Shown: positions 34,285-42,564 of the stretch, in pieces
Layout: each line of letters starts with the position of its first letter
Position numbering within the stretch: position 1 is the first letter of the stretch
Assembly: GCF_010093345.1 (NCBI RefSeq)
Contig: NZ_PDWT01000004.1
Coordinates: forward strand, 124,001-188,000
Origin: Pseudoxanthomonas yeongjuensis
GTDB taxonomy: Bacteria; Pseudomonadota; Gammaproteobacteria; Xanthomonadales; Xanthomonadaceae
Length of the DNA: 64,000 nucleotides
Direction: 5' to 3'
Translations under genes and position numbers: made by a program
The notes under the pieces: generated by a model
Told to the model about the DNA's origin: nothing
What the model saw: only the letters and a program-made list of their open reading frames with translations
Databases searched by the model: none

Positions 34285-35196
34285 TCAGAAAACCTCGGCC
34301 ACGCAGCAGCGCAACGACCCGCCGGCGGCTTCGATCGCATCCAGGGCCACGCTGCGCACACGGAATCCGGCCTCGGCCAGGGTCTGGCGGGTGCACGCGG
34401 TCAACGCTGCGTCGGCTCCGGCGCTCATCCAGACCGAAGCCTCGCTCAGGCTGATGGCGTTGCCGGCGAAGGCGGCATGTTCGGCCGGGGACAGGCGGAT
34501 GCCGTGCGGGGCGTAGAAGTTGGCGATGGTCTCGACCACCGCCGGATCGGCGAAGCCGGTGGGGCAGATCAGGGCGGCACGTCCGGCGAGTACGGCCAGG
34601 ACCACGTTGGTGTGGTATTCGCCCGGGGCCAGGTCGAACATCAAGGTGGCGCGCAGGCCGAAGGCTTCGTGCATCAGCGCGGCGCCGGACTCGTCGCAGC
34701 GCTCGGACAGGCCGCAGTAGCCGAGGCCGCGGGCGCGGTCGATGACCAGGGCGCCGGTCAGTTCGCACGGATGCGGCTGCAGCGACAGATCGAGTTCGCG
34801 GTAACCCAGCAGGCCGGTGAAGAAGTCGCGCAGGTCGGCACGCACGGCTTCGCGCTGACGCACTTCATGGCGCATACGGCCGACGATGAGCCGCGCCGGT
34901 GCGGTGGCGAAGACGTTATTGGGGAACAGGGCGTCTGGCGTGTCCGGATCGCCGGGGAAACACACCACAGGCAATTCGGTGGCCAGTCCGCGATGCAAGC
35001 CGCGATGCTGGGCCATGGCCCCTGCGGCATCGAACGCTCCGGCCTGGGCCATGTACTGGTTGTCGCTGGCCGACTGCTCCGCCCGCGCGAATCCATCCGG
35101 AGCCACCAGGAATGCGGCGCGCGCGATGGGTGGACCGAAGTCGGCGGGGCATTGGCCGGCGAACTGCAGGAATGCGGTGGTATCGCGGGTAATCAT
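34285..35196 (-). CDS. Arginine-deiminase-related amidinohydrolase (CtlX-like)
   Basis: A 303-residue enzyme of the guanidino-group-modifying superfamily. The start MITRDTTAFLQF gives the expected N-terminal strand; more upstream codons are open but lack family similarity. Visible catalytic elements are FPNNVFAT (substrate carboxylate/guanidine region), the His in PGEYHTNVVLAVL, and the nucleophilic Cys near the C-terminus in GGSLRCCVAEVF. CtlX proteins are associated with arginine/citrulline utilisation; dimethylarginine hydrolysis is another possibility. Arginase lies 10 kb away. Confidence 0.82.
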   Translation of the reverse strand: MITRDTTAFLQFAGQCPADFGPPIARAAFLVAPDGFARAEQSASDNQYMAQAGAFDAAGAMAQHRGLHRGLATELPVVCFPGDPDTPDALFPNNVFATAPARLIVGRMRHEVRQREAVRADLRDFFTGLLGYRELDLSLQPHPCELTGALVIDRARGLGYCGLSERCDESGAALMHEAFGLRATLMFDLAPGEYHTNVVLAVLAGRAALICPTGFADPAVVETIANFYAPHGIRLSPAEHAAFAGNAISLSEASVWMSAGADAALTACTRQTLAEAGFRVRSVALDAIEAAGGSLRCCVAEVF

Positions 35197-35603
35197 GGGG
35201 AAGTCGAACTGTCCAGTAAGTACGGAATCAGATGCGCGGAAACAATAGCTAAACTTCGCCATGCGCAACAGCGAAGACGACCCGGCTCGCGTAGGAGCGA
35301 CGTGAGCCGCGAAGGCGATGCCCCAGCCGATACGTAAGGCATGGGTCCACGGGTTTCCTGGACTCCACGATGGCCAGCAGAGGCATGATGATCTCTCATC
35401 GCAGTTGACGCTATCGGCGGCCGGTCTGGATGCCTGGCTGCAGGAACCGGTCTATTTCGTCGACACGCTCATGGTGACAAGCGTTTCCGCAAGGAGCGGC
35501 AGCCATGGTCCGCACAGGCTGCTTGCCTAACCCTGCCACAGAATCCACTACAGCAAGAACCCCCGCCAGGCAGGGGTTCTTGCAACCTCGGCATAGCCGA
35601 CAC
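35197..35603. other. Intergenic region with half repeat R12, boundary to the T4SS cluster
   Basis: No gene is supported here. At 35291-35313 a single arm of the repeat family (GTAGGAGCGACGTGAGCCGC) occurs without its partner. It is the last member of the family in the window. The short open frames around 35318-35530 have no signal, RBS or family similarity. A hairpin at 35553 closes the region. Confidence 0.6.
35553..35583 (-). terminator. Hairpin after the distal effector gene
   Basis: An 11-base perfect stem, GCAAGAACCCC / GGGGTTCTTGC, with a 9-base loop lies 20 bases past the stop of the last T4SS-cluster gene. There is no strong T-run on either strand, so it may be a weak terminator or an RNA-stabilising hairpin. 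Confidence 0.6.
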
Positions 35604-37655
35604 TCAGGCAACCATCGAGCGTCGCTCACGCTCCTGCTGCTGGACTTGCGGCTGCTGGCTCAGGATTTCCTGTTGCACCTGCACCGTGCTCTTTTCCATC
35701 GGTTCGGCTGCCGCCTGTGCCTTGTCCAGGTGCACGCGATGATGGGCCGGATCGTTGGGCGCACCTTGCACCGCGAACAGTCCGGTGCCGTTGCTGCTCT
35801 GCACGACGTGGTCGATCCGCGTCAGGCCGCTGGCCTTGGCCTCGAACACCGTGGCGCCGGCCGCGTTCTCCAGCTCCTGCCGATTCTTGAACGCCTGCGG
35901 CCCCAGTTGCTCCATGCCCTTCACCGCCTGCTGGTACAGGGCATTGTCGGGATGCCGCGGATCGGAGAGCAACGGCGCCTCCTTCGACTTCGCCAGTGCC
36001 TCGAGCGTCTGCGGACCCACCACGCCATCGGATTTCAATCCATGCGCCTGCTGGTAAGCCTGCACTGCCTGCTGTGTACGGGGTCCAAAATCGCCGTCCT
36101 TTGCCAGCGCACGGCCTTGGCTGTCGAGATAACCAAAACGGCCCAATGCTTCTTGCAATTGCACTACTTCGGGCCCTCGCGTACCAGTGGCGAGAAGAGT
36201 GGCAGCAGCCGGACCCTGCGATTGGATCTGTGGCTGTGGCGCTTGCGCCGATGCCTCACCGCTCAGACCGCGATAGGCCGCATCGGATGACAGGCCGCGG
36301 GCGATATTGGCTTGGTATTGCGTACGCATCTGCTCCAAAGCCAGTCCTGCTTGCTGCGGGGTGATGGAGGCGCTGTTGCCGGCATTATCGCCATCGTAGA
36401 AGCTGCGACCGGTACGCGGATCGGCCACACTGGCGAACTCCTGCGCCAGTGCGGTCTGTGCGCGACGCAGGCCTTCGGGTCCGCTGCTTTCTCCGGTGAT
36501 GTACGCGTTGACCGCAGGGCGCTTTTCATCCACCAGATAGTCGGAAAACATCCGCTCCTGCAATTCAGGAGTCAGCTTTTGGTTGCGGTCCAGCCGCAAC
36601 GCGGTGACCGTTTCCTCCATGGTGCCGGGAATGATCTGGAATTTGCCCACTGCAAATAGCCGATCGGGATCATTGCGCGGCAGGTCCTGGCGACGCATGA
36701 TTTCGGCCAGGGTCATCTGCGAGAAATCGATTTCCTTGCCGTCGGCGTCACCGGCACGGCCGCGGTTGTAGGAGTTGTACCCGCCTTCACCGCTGCCGAT
36801 CAGGTTGCTGAGCGTGGTCGGCCCGTATTGCGCAGCAATCATGGACGGCTGCGTGGTCGCAGTTTGCTGTGGAGGCGCGCGCAGGGCAGCAGTGGTGTCG
36901 CGGCCCACCACGCCATCGGCCTCCAGTCCGCGCGCGCGCTGCAAGGCCTGCACGGCCTGCTCCGTACTCCGGCCAAAATCGCCGTCAGTGGCCAGTACCC
37001 GGCCCTGTGCATCGCGAAACCCCTGTTGGTTCAATTGTTGCTGCAAAGCGGTCACTTCGGGGCCACGGTCGCCTTCCTTCAGCACGCCGTCGGCGAGCGC
37101 GGAAACGGAAACCGGTACCGGCCCGTCGCTGCCCCTTGTGGGATACGAATCAGGGGTGATGACACCGCTGGTTATATCGGCGACATAACGCCGGAACTGC
37201 GCGGGTTCCATCTCCACGTGCGCATGGAACGAACCCGGCGAGCCGGTATCGCCCATCTGGCCCAAGCGTTGCCCATACTCGACGCGTGCGCCCTCCGGTG
37301 GCGAGTTGCCGCGCTCCATATGCAGGGATTGTGCCAGCAGCCTGGCTCCAGGCTCGCCGAAGGGACGGTCGTAAATGCGGACGGCGTTGGTCGCGTCACC
37401 AAGATAATGGATGTAGCCGGCGGCCGGAGACGGAACGTATACCGGCCCCGGGCTGTCCTGGCTGAGGATGAAATCCTTCTTTACCAAGGTGCGGCCATCG
37501 CTGGTGCGTCGCACCTCTTCCAACTCGCCGTCGATAGTTTCGTAATTCCGCCCCGACTCGCGGCCCGAACTGGGATGGTGTTTTTCGAGGTCTCGAAAGC
37601 TGCCGACATCCTCGACGCGACTTCCTACACTTTCCGTAATCCTGTACCTGCTCAT
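35604..37655 (-). CDS. X-T4SS effector B: M23-like, lysozyme-like, two peptidoglycan-binding domains and XVIPCD
   Basis: A 683-residue effector without a signal peptide. The first domain is an M23-peptidase-like beta domain, residues about 60-160, with His112 in QSLHMERG and the HxH pair His144/His146 in SFHAHVEMEP; the usual first HxxxD ligand pair is not visible. Next is a PG_binding_1 domain (191-256), then a lysozyme-like domain (about 275-385) with candidate catalytic Glu290 in GSGEGGYNSYN and FAVGKFQIIPGT. A second PG_binding_1 domain (487-553) follows. Residues about 560-662 form the XVIPCD (LLSDPRHPDNALYQQAVKG), the VirD4-recognised secretion domain, with a Gln-rich tail. The upstream lipoprotein gene (40-base gap) is its likely immunity. 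Confidence 0.92.
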   Translation of the reverse strand: MSRYRITESVGSRVEDVGSFRDLEKHHPSSGRESGRNYETIDGELEEVRRTSDGRTLVKKDFILSQDSPGPVYVPSPAAGYIHYLGDATNAVRIYDRPFGEPGARLLAQSLHMERGNSPPEGARVEYGQRLGQMGDTGSPGSFHAHVEMEPAQFRRYVADITSGVITPDSYPTRGSDGPVPVSVSALADGVLKEGDRGPEVTALQQQLNQQGFRDAQGRVLATDGDFGRSTEQAVQALQRARGLEADGVVGRDTTAALRAPPQQTATTQPSMIAAQYGPTTLSNLIGSGEGGYNSYNRGRAGDADGKEIDFSQMTLAEIMRRQDLPRNDPDRLFAVGKFQIIPGTMEETVTALRLDRNQKLTPELQERMFSDYLVDEKRPAVNAYITGESSGPEGLRRAQTALAQEFASVADPRTGRSFYDGDNAGNSASITPQQAGLALEQMRTQYQANIARGLSSDAAYRGLSGEASAQAPQPQIQSQGPAAATLLATGTRGPEVVQLQEALGRFGYLDSQGRALAKDGDFGPRTQQAVQAYQQAHGLKSDGVVGPQTLEALAKSKEAPLLSDPRHPDNALYQQAVKGMEQLGPQAFKNRQELENAAGATVFEAKASGLTRIDHVVQSSNGTGLFAVQGAPNDPAHHRVHLDKAQAAAEPMEKSTVQVQQEILSQQPQVQQQERERRSMVA

Positions 37656-37695
37656 GACTGTCTCCTAGACTGAGTGTGTGTTGGAACTGCAGCGA

Positions 37696-38541
37696 TCAAG
37701 GGCTGGGCGCGTCGGGGTCTTCAGCCAGATACCAGCAACCGCGCCGATGCTGGAAACGATACGAGTTGCCTTCCGACATGCCGTAGCGATAACTCACGTA
37801 ATAAGAACCTTCGGCCTCTGGCTTGATCTCCAGCGGCGTGGGCATGGGGTCGGCCTTGCCGGTGCTGTCGACGATATGAAAGCCATCGGCGCCGCGATCA
37901 ATGCGAAAACCGGAATAGTCCGCCGCGCTCACGTAGCTCGGATACGTTTCGTAGTCTTCGCCTGCATCGCGGTATTGCATCACCTTGACCAACGGGAGGG
38001 TGAAATCCCTCTGAACACCGTCGTCACCAGCGAATGCATTGAGGAAATCCTCGAAATTCTGCGACGGGCATTGCGCGACCATGGTGGCGCCCTGGGCAGG
38101 TGAAAATTCCCAGCCACGCACATTCAGTACCGCCGCCGCGCCGGAGAGCGGCCATTTGGTGTAATCGCCGTAGGCATCGACCTTGAGCACGCTTTGGTCG
38201 GAACCGTGCGCGAACCGCATGAGACAACGGCCATCGCCGCTGCATGATTCAAGCTCCGCAAGCTGGCTGCAGATTGCAGCTTCGCCACCTACATTTTCTT
38301 CGCATAACGGGTCCACCAACGGAAGCCAGCCTTCCGCCAATACAGCGTTACGCAGATCGACATACGCCATGTCTTTCTTCAGCACACCTTCGAGAACGCG
38401 CTCAGCAGCACGGACTTGCGATTGCGCCGGCTCATTCACGGCCGGGGTTGCGGCCCTTGCCTGAGTATCCGTTGAAGGCGCGGCATCACATGCGCTTACC
38501 AAGGCGGACAATGCCAGGGCGACAATGATCTTTCCATGCAT
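37696..38541 (-). CDS. Putative X-Tfi immunity lipoprotein for effector B
   Basis: A 281-residue lipoprotein. The start MHGKIIVALALSALVSAC was chosen because AAGGA lies nine bases upstream; Cys18 is the lipid site (VSAC). Asp19 follows it, which in E. coli would favour retention in the inner membrane. The mature part has several Cys pairs (DPLCEENV, AICSQL, ESCSGDGRCLMRF, AQCPSQ) suggesting disulfides in the periplasm. It directly precedes effector B, the same order as immunity and effector in the Xanthomonas XAC2610/XAC2609 pair. I do not recognise the fold; the immunity role is inferred from position and lipidation. Confidence 0.78.
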   Translation of the reverse strand: MHGKIIVALALSALVSACDAAPSTDTQARAATPAVNEPAQSQVRAAERVLEGVLKKDMAYVDLRNAVLAEGWLPLVDPLCEENVGGEAAICSQLAELESCSGDGRCLMRFAHGSDQSVLKVDAYGDYTKWPLSGAAAVLNVRGWEFSPAQGATMVAQCPSQNFEDFLNAFAGDDGVQRDFTLPLVKVMQYRDAGEDYETYPSYVSAADYSGFRIDRGADGFHIVDSTGKADPMPTPLEIKPEAEGSYYVSYRYGMSEGNSYRFQHRRGCWYLAEDPDAPSP

Positions 38542-38842
38542 GCGGTTGTTTCCTTCGGTCATGTTGAAAAAGCAATCTGCTTCAGCGGCTCAATGGCGGA
38601 AAGCGAAGAAACGGAAACACGATCGCCGCAAACTCGAGATTGAATAGTGGATGGAGCTAGATCGTCATCCGCATTCTCGCGTGTATTTCCTGCAACTGAA
38701 CAGACTCCTGAACGTCCCTATCGATAGTGACCGCACAAGCAGCATGCCGAATCAGACACATCAGACGATGGCGATCTTGTCCAGAAATTGATTCTCGCAA
38801 GAGCCCATCTCCTTGGACTCTTGTCGGCTTGAAGAAGGACAG
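38542..38842. other. Intergenic region between effector A and immunity B
   Basis: The 301-base gap contains no open frame with coding character. It probably holds a promoter for the immunity B/effector B pair on the minus strand, but no confident -35/-10 pair could be assigned. Confidence 0.5.
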
Positions 38843-40753
38843 CTACACCTTCATCGAACGCTGTTGTTCCCGTTCCAGCTGCGCGTTTGGCTGGGTTTCC
38901 TGCTGTACTTGTACCGTGCTCTTTTCGATTGGCTCGGCTGCGGCCTGCGCCTTGTCCAGATGCACACGGTGGTGGGCCGGATCGTTGGGTGCACCCTGCA
39001 TCGCGAACAGGCCGGTACCGTTGCTGCTCAAGACGATGTGATCGATCTGCTTCAAGCCACTGGCCTTGGCTTCGAATACCGCCACACCGGCCGCATTCTC
39101 CATTTCCTGGCGGTTCTTGAACGCCTGCGGACCCAGTTGCTCCATGCCTTTCAACGCTTGCTGGAACATCGCGTTGTCGGGGTGCCGCGGGTCGGAGAGC
39201 AGGGGCGCTTGCTCCGATTTCTTCAATGCTTCCAGGGTTTGCGGGCCTGCGATGCCATCGGCCTTCAGCCCATGCGCTCGCTGATAAGCCTGCAAGGCCT
39301 CCTTGGTCCGGTCGCCGAAACCGCCATCTTCCTTCAAGGCGCGACCCTCATGATCGCGGTAGCCCAGCTTGTTCAAGGTGTCCTGTAGATGGCGGATATC
39401 TTCGCCCTTTTCGCCATGCTTGAGCATCCCATCGGAAGCGGCAGTTCGCGGCGCTTGCGGATTTGATGCTTGCGTTTGGCCTTGTACCTGGTCCTGCCGC
39501 TTGTCCTGCAACAGCGTGCGCGCCTCGGCCAGTGGATCCGTGGCATACAACTTCACGCCATTCGCCTGCTTGCGTTCCAGGTACCCGTCCAGCGAACTCA
39601 GCTCAACGCCTTCGCCGCCGCGTGACTGGCTGATCACGAGCTCGCCGCTCTTCGGGTCGCGTACCACCATGGTGATGTGGTCTATGCCCTTGTAACGGCC
39701 GGCGTCCCATTTGGTAGGGCCATTGTCCTCGCCAATGATCATGCCTTCCTTTAGGACATCCCGGGTGACGGCCTTGCCCTCGATCATGACCCCCGAGCGT
39801 GCCTGGGCCTTGTCGACGATCATCGCCGCGCCATCGGTGCCAAGCTTGAACAGTTCATTCTTGTCGAAGACTTCGCGCCCAGTCTTGGCGTTGATTTCGG
39901 CCATGGTCGCGTTCTGCATGGTCGCCACCCATCCCGAGCAGTCGACATAGCCCTGGTCCGGGTGTTTTCCGTCGACACCGGGGTACTTGCCGCTCATGGC
40001 GTACTTCACGTGGTCGTACTTCACGCTCAGATCATGAGCCGCGGTCAACGCTATTCCTTGCGCGGTTTCCGCAGTCGTACCGGGGGCAGGCTGCGACGGG
40101 AGGATTGGGGTTGGCGCTGTCTGCACGGGCGCGGTGGTCTGCCCGCCTTCGGTCACGGGTTCGATTCCCTTTTCGGGAATCCGTACCCGGTCGAATTTCT
40201 GGTCCCAGTACTGCGTGAACGTGGTCGCCATGTCGCGGTCGGACATGTTCCTGAAATCCGCATATCTGGTGCCGGTAACCGTTTCGAAGTCCCGGGAACT
40301 GACGTTGTTCAGGATATTGGCGCGGGTATCGTCGCGGCCGAAATGACCCGTGGCGATCGCCGTCTGGATAGAGCGATAGCCCGCACCACCCTGCTGATGC
40401 GCCATGTACATGTCCAGCCCATCGGGCTCGGACTTACCGGAAAGATAGGGACGCCCATCGCGTTCATGGCGATTGACCAACGTCTGCCGGTTGTCCTGAT
40501 AGAGGCGCGCCGCCGCATCCGTATTGGCTACCGCATCCAGTTCGCGCCCACGGATTCCGTAGGCGTCGGCGGTATCCGGGACGAACTGGAACAATCCCTT
40601 GGCGCCGGCAGCCCCGCGGGAAGCCTGCTCGTTGAAGCTGCCGCCGGTCTCGATATAAGCGAAGCGCATGAAGTCATCGCGCGGAATGTTCCGTTCCCGC
40701 GCCTCGCTTTCGATGATGTCGAGGACTTCCTGCCTGCTGTAATCACGTTCCAT
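38843..40753 (-). CDS. X-T4SS effector A: lytic transglycosylase-like, NlpC/CHAP-like, peptidoglycan-binding and XVIPCD
   Basis: A 636-residue effector without signal peptide. The start MERDYSRQEV was preferred because AAGGA is nine bases upstream; an earlier ATG abuts it. Residues about 5-135 form an SLT-type transglycosylase-like domain with candidate Glu35 in FAYIETGGSF and GAKGLFQFVP. Residues about 230-405 form a papain-like NlpC/CHAP domain with Cys272 in YVDCSGWVATMQ and His359 in GIDHITMVV. A PG_binding_1 domain (445-511) and the XVIPCD (about 515-618, LLSDPRHPDNAMFQQALKG) follow. It is predicted to cut both glycan and peptide bonds of a rival's cell wall after VirD4-dependent delivery. 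Confidence 0.92.
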   Translation of the reverse strand: MERDYSRQEVLDIIESEARERNIPRDDFMRFAYIETGGSFNEQASRGAAGAKGLFQFVPDTADAYGIRGRELDAVANTDAAARLYQDNRQTLVNRHERDGRPYLSGKSEPDGLDMYMAHQQGGAGYRSIQTAIATGHFGRDDTRANILNNVSSRDFETVTGTRYADFRNMSDRDMATTFTQYWDQKFDRVRIPEKGIEPVTEGGQTTAPVQTAPTPILPSQPAPGTTAETAQGIALTAAHDLSVKYDHVKYAMSGKYPGVDGKHPDQGYVDCSGWVATMQNATMAEINAKTGREVFDKNELFKLGTDGAAMIVDKAQARSGVMIEGKAVTRDVLKEGMIIGEDNGPTKWDAGRYKGIDHITMVVRDPKSGELVISQSRGGEGVELSSLDGYLERKQANGVKLYATDPLAEARTLLQDKRQDQVQGQTQASNPQAPRTAASDGMLKHGEKGEDIRHLQDTLNKLGYRDHEGRALKEDGGFGDRTKEALQAYQRAHGLKADGIAGPQTLEALKKSEQAPLLSDPRHPDNAMFQQALKGMEQLGPQAFKNRQEMENAAGVAVFEAKASGLKQIDHIVLSSNGTGLFAMQGAPNDPAHHRVHLDKAQAAAEPIEKSTVQVQQETQPNAQLEREQQRSMKV

Positions 40754-40849
40754 GATTCTCATTCCTTTGGGTTGAGTTACGGCGAAACCCGCCGCGCTGC
40801 GTCAACCGGACCCATCCGTGGGTCCTGAGCAATAGGTCAACCGTTGCTG

Positions 40850-41758
40850 TTACTGGTATTGCTTGCTGTTGGCGTCGTAGCGATATTCGGCGCTGTCGGC
40901 CGGCCCCAGCGTGCGAAGTTTTCCGCCTTCGGCGATTTCCGTCCCACTGCGCGCAACGCGAAGCAGTGGCAGATCGTCCTGCGCCTGCGGCACGAAGCTC
41001 AATGTGCCGGCGCTACTGGCGCAGGCGATCTTGCCACCGTCTTCTTCATCACAGGCGGCGCCGTTGTCCGCCCCGACCACAACATTGCCGACATATACCC
41101 AGCGCTGCTGGTCGGTCTTGGTCAGCTCGTGGGGGTTGAAAACCAGCAGGTCGAAAGAGCTGATCCGCGTGCCGGACGCCAGATACCAGGTGGGGATCGC
41201 CAACAGCAGGTTGCCACCGGGCGTGCGGTAGCTTTGGGGTTCGCGCTTGTCGTCGATTTCGTTGCCCTTCTCATAGGCACCGAATTCACCGACGGAACGA
41301 TCCGAACCCTGGAAAGTCCACGGTTTATCCGTGCCCGGGGCGGTCAGCAAGAAAGTCGACTGGGCGATTGTCGCTTTTGTTTCCGGAGCAGGCTCGCTTT
41401 CCTGTTCGGCCTTGCTGAACTTGAACGGCGTGTCGTAGGCGAAACCGGTGTAGTAATGCTTTCCATCCAGGTCGAACTGATAGCCATACCAGTAAGTGGT
41501 CCAGCTTCCATTCTCGACCTCATACGACAAGGCGCCATCGCCATCCTTCTGATAGATGAAATAGAGCGCGCTGCTGGGCGACGGAGGCTGCGTGACAGCT
41601 TCGTTCTGATGATCATTGGCCACAGTGGGGGTGTCCTGCTTTACCGGATTGGTAGGGGTGTTGACGGCGGCCGGAGAGACCTCATCGGGCGTCTTGGCTT
41701 TGCAAGACCCGAGCAGCAGCGCTATCAGTATCAATAGGATCGTTCTTCCGTGCGTCAT
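40850..41758 (-). CDS. Putative X-Tfi immunity lipoprotein for effector A
   Basis: A 302-residue lipoprotein, with signal MTHGRTILLILIALLLGSC (lipobox LGSC, Cys19) and a Pro/Thr-rich linker to about residue 62. A beta-rich domain with many aromatic residues follows (SWTTYWYGYQFDLDGKHYY). A KDGDGALSYE stretch resembles a calcium-loop sequence; whether it binds metal is unknown. One Cys pair appears late (GAACDEED, KIACASS). It lies 96 bases upstream of effector A on the same strand, so it probably protects the producer's periplasm from that effector. Confidence 0.78.
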   Translation of the reverse strand: MTHGRTILLILIALLLGSCKAKTPDEVSPAAVNTPTNPVKQDTPTVANDHQNEAVTQPPSPSSALYFIYQKDGDGALSYEVENGSWTTYWYGYQFDLDGKHYYTGFAYDTPFKFSKAEQESEPAPETKATIAQSTFLLTAPGTDKPWTFQGSDRSVGEFGAYEKGNEIDDKREPQSYRTPGGNLLLAIPTWYLASGTRISSFDLLVFNPHELTKTDQQRWVYVGNVVVGADNGAACDEEDGGKIACASSAGTLSFVPQAQDDLPLLRVARSGTEIAEGGKLRTLGPADSAEYRYDANSKQYQ

Positions 41759-42008
41759 AGGGCTGCTCCATGCAGGACCAAAGATATGTTATAGGCAATT
41801 CATTAAAACAAATATTTTGTTAAGCGAACGCAATATAGTCATAAATTATGAAGCTGATCACATTGTTCAAATCTACTTAGAATATTGGATGCTTGCTAAC
41901 CGGAGCGTTCGCGACATGGATTAATTCCTTATTAAAGATCCAGCCTTACGACGGGATCACGTTCGACCTTCAGTGCGCCCTGTGACTTCGGGGATTCTTA
42001 CGTACCTT
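41759..42008. other. AT-rich regulatory region upstream of immunity A
   Basis: About 250 bases with markedly low GC for this window (for example AAATATTTTGTTAAG and CATAAATTATGAAG around 41810-41850). No gene is seen. It probably carries the promoter of the immunity A/effector A unit. AT-rich DNA of this kind is also a target for xenogeneic silencers. Confidence 0.5.
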
Positions 42009-42536
42009 CTAGTACTCCAACACTGGCTTCGTGCAGTCTGAGTAAATAACTTTGCACTCTTCAGTTTCATTTTTTTCCCCGCATGTCGACATGGCAAGTC
42101 GAGTGGCAGCTTCAATTGATGGTCCACCTTGAACAACCGCTGTTCCAGCAGAAATCTCACCATCACGCATTGGCTTCACAATCACAGCGCATTGATTGTT
42201 GTAAGTGATCTCGATCTTGCACTTCTTAGCCCCCCAAGTAGCACAGCGTGCTAAAGCATCGCGCTTGGCGTCATTCTCTGAGAACTTCCCAACTGTGACT
42301 CCAACATCTCCACTGTAGTCCATAGCTATTGCTCCCCAAGTAAGTTTCCAATGACCTTGAGGGCGCTCTATAGGAGAACTTCCGCTGGCGCCGCCTTGAT
42401 AATTCGGAATTGGAGCACAGCCCATTGCGCCCTGCCCTCCTTGTGGGTAGTAGCCGGGTGGGCAGGTTCCACCTTCAGCATGAGCAAACGAGCCGACGCC
42501 CAGCAAGCATAGAATCAGTAATCGCCAGATATTCAT
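42009..42536 (-). CDS. DUF4189 domain exported protein in the T4SS cluster
   Basis: A 175-residue exported protein with signal peptide MNIWRLLILCLLGVGSFAHA. The upstream ATG at 42560, four bases after the virB6 stop, is the alternative start and would be translationally coupled. A Gly/Pro-rich stretch (CPPGYYPQGGQGAMGCAP) is followed by a DUF4189 domain: WGAIAMDYSGDVGVTVGKFS, DAKRDALARCATWGAKKCK and NNQCAVIVKP. Its GC content is low, roughly half by eye. The function of DUF4189 is unknown. Position next to virB6 and the effector pairs makes an immunity or envelope-protective role possible. Confidence 0.82.
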   Translation of the reverse strand: MNIWRLLILCLLGVGSFAHAEGGTCPPGYYPQGGQGAMGCAPIPNYQGGASGSSPIERPQGHWKLTWGAIAMDYSGDVGVTVGKFSENDAKRDALARCATWGAKKCKIEITYNNQCAVIVKPMRDGEISAGTAVVQGGPSIEAATRLAMSTCGEKNETEECKVIYSDCTKPVLEY

Positions 42537-42564
42537 CTCTATACCCATTGCACTAGTCATAAGC

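Noticed and set aside
35318-35530. A 70-codon frame between the CtlX-like gene and effector B
   Set aside because: No start signal or recognisable motif; its start overlaps the tail of the half repeat.
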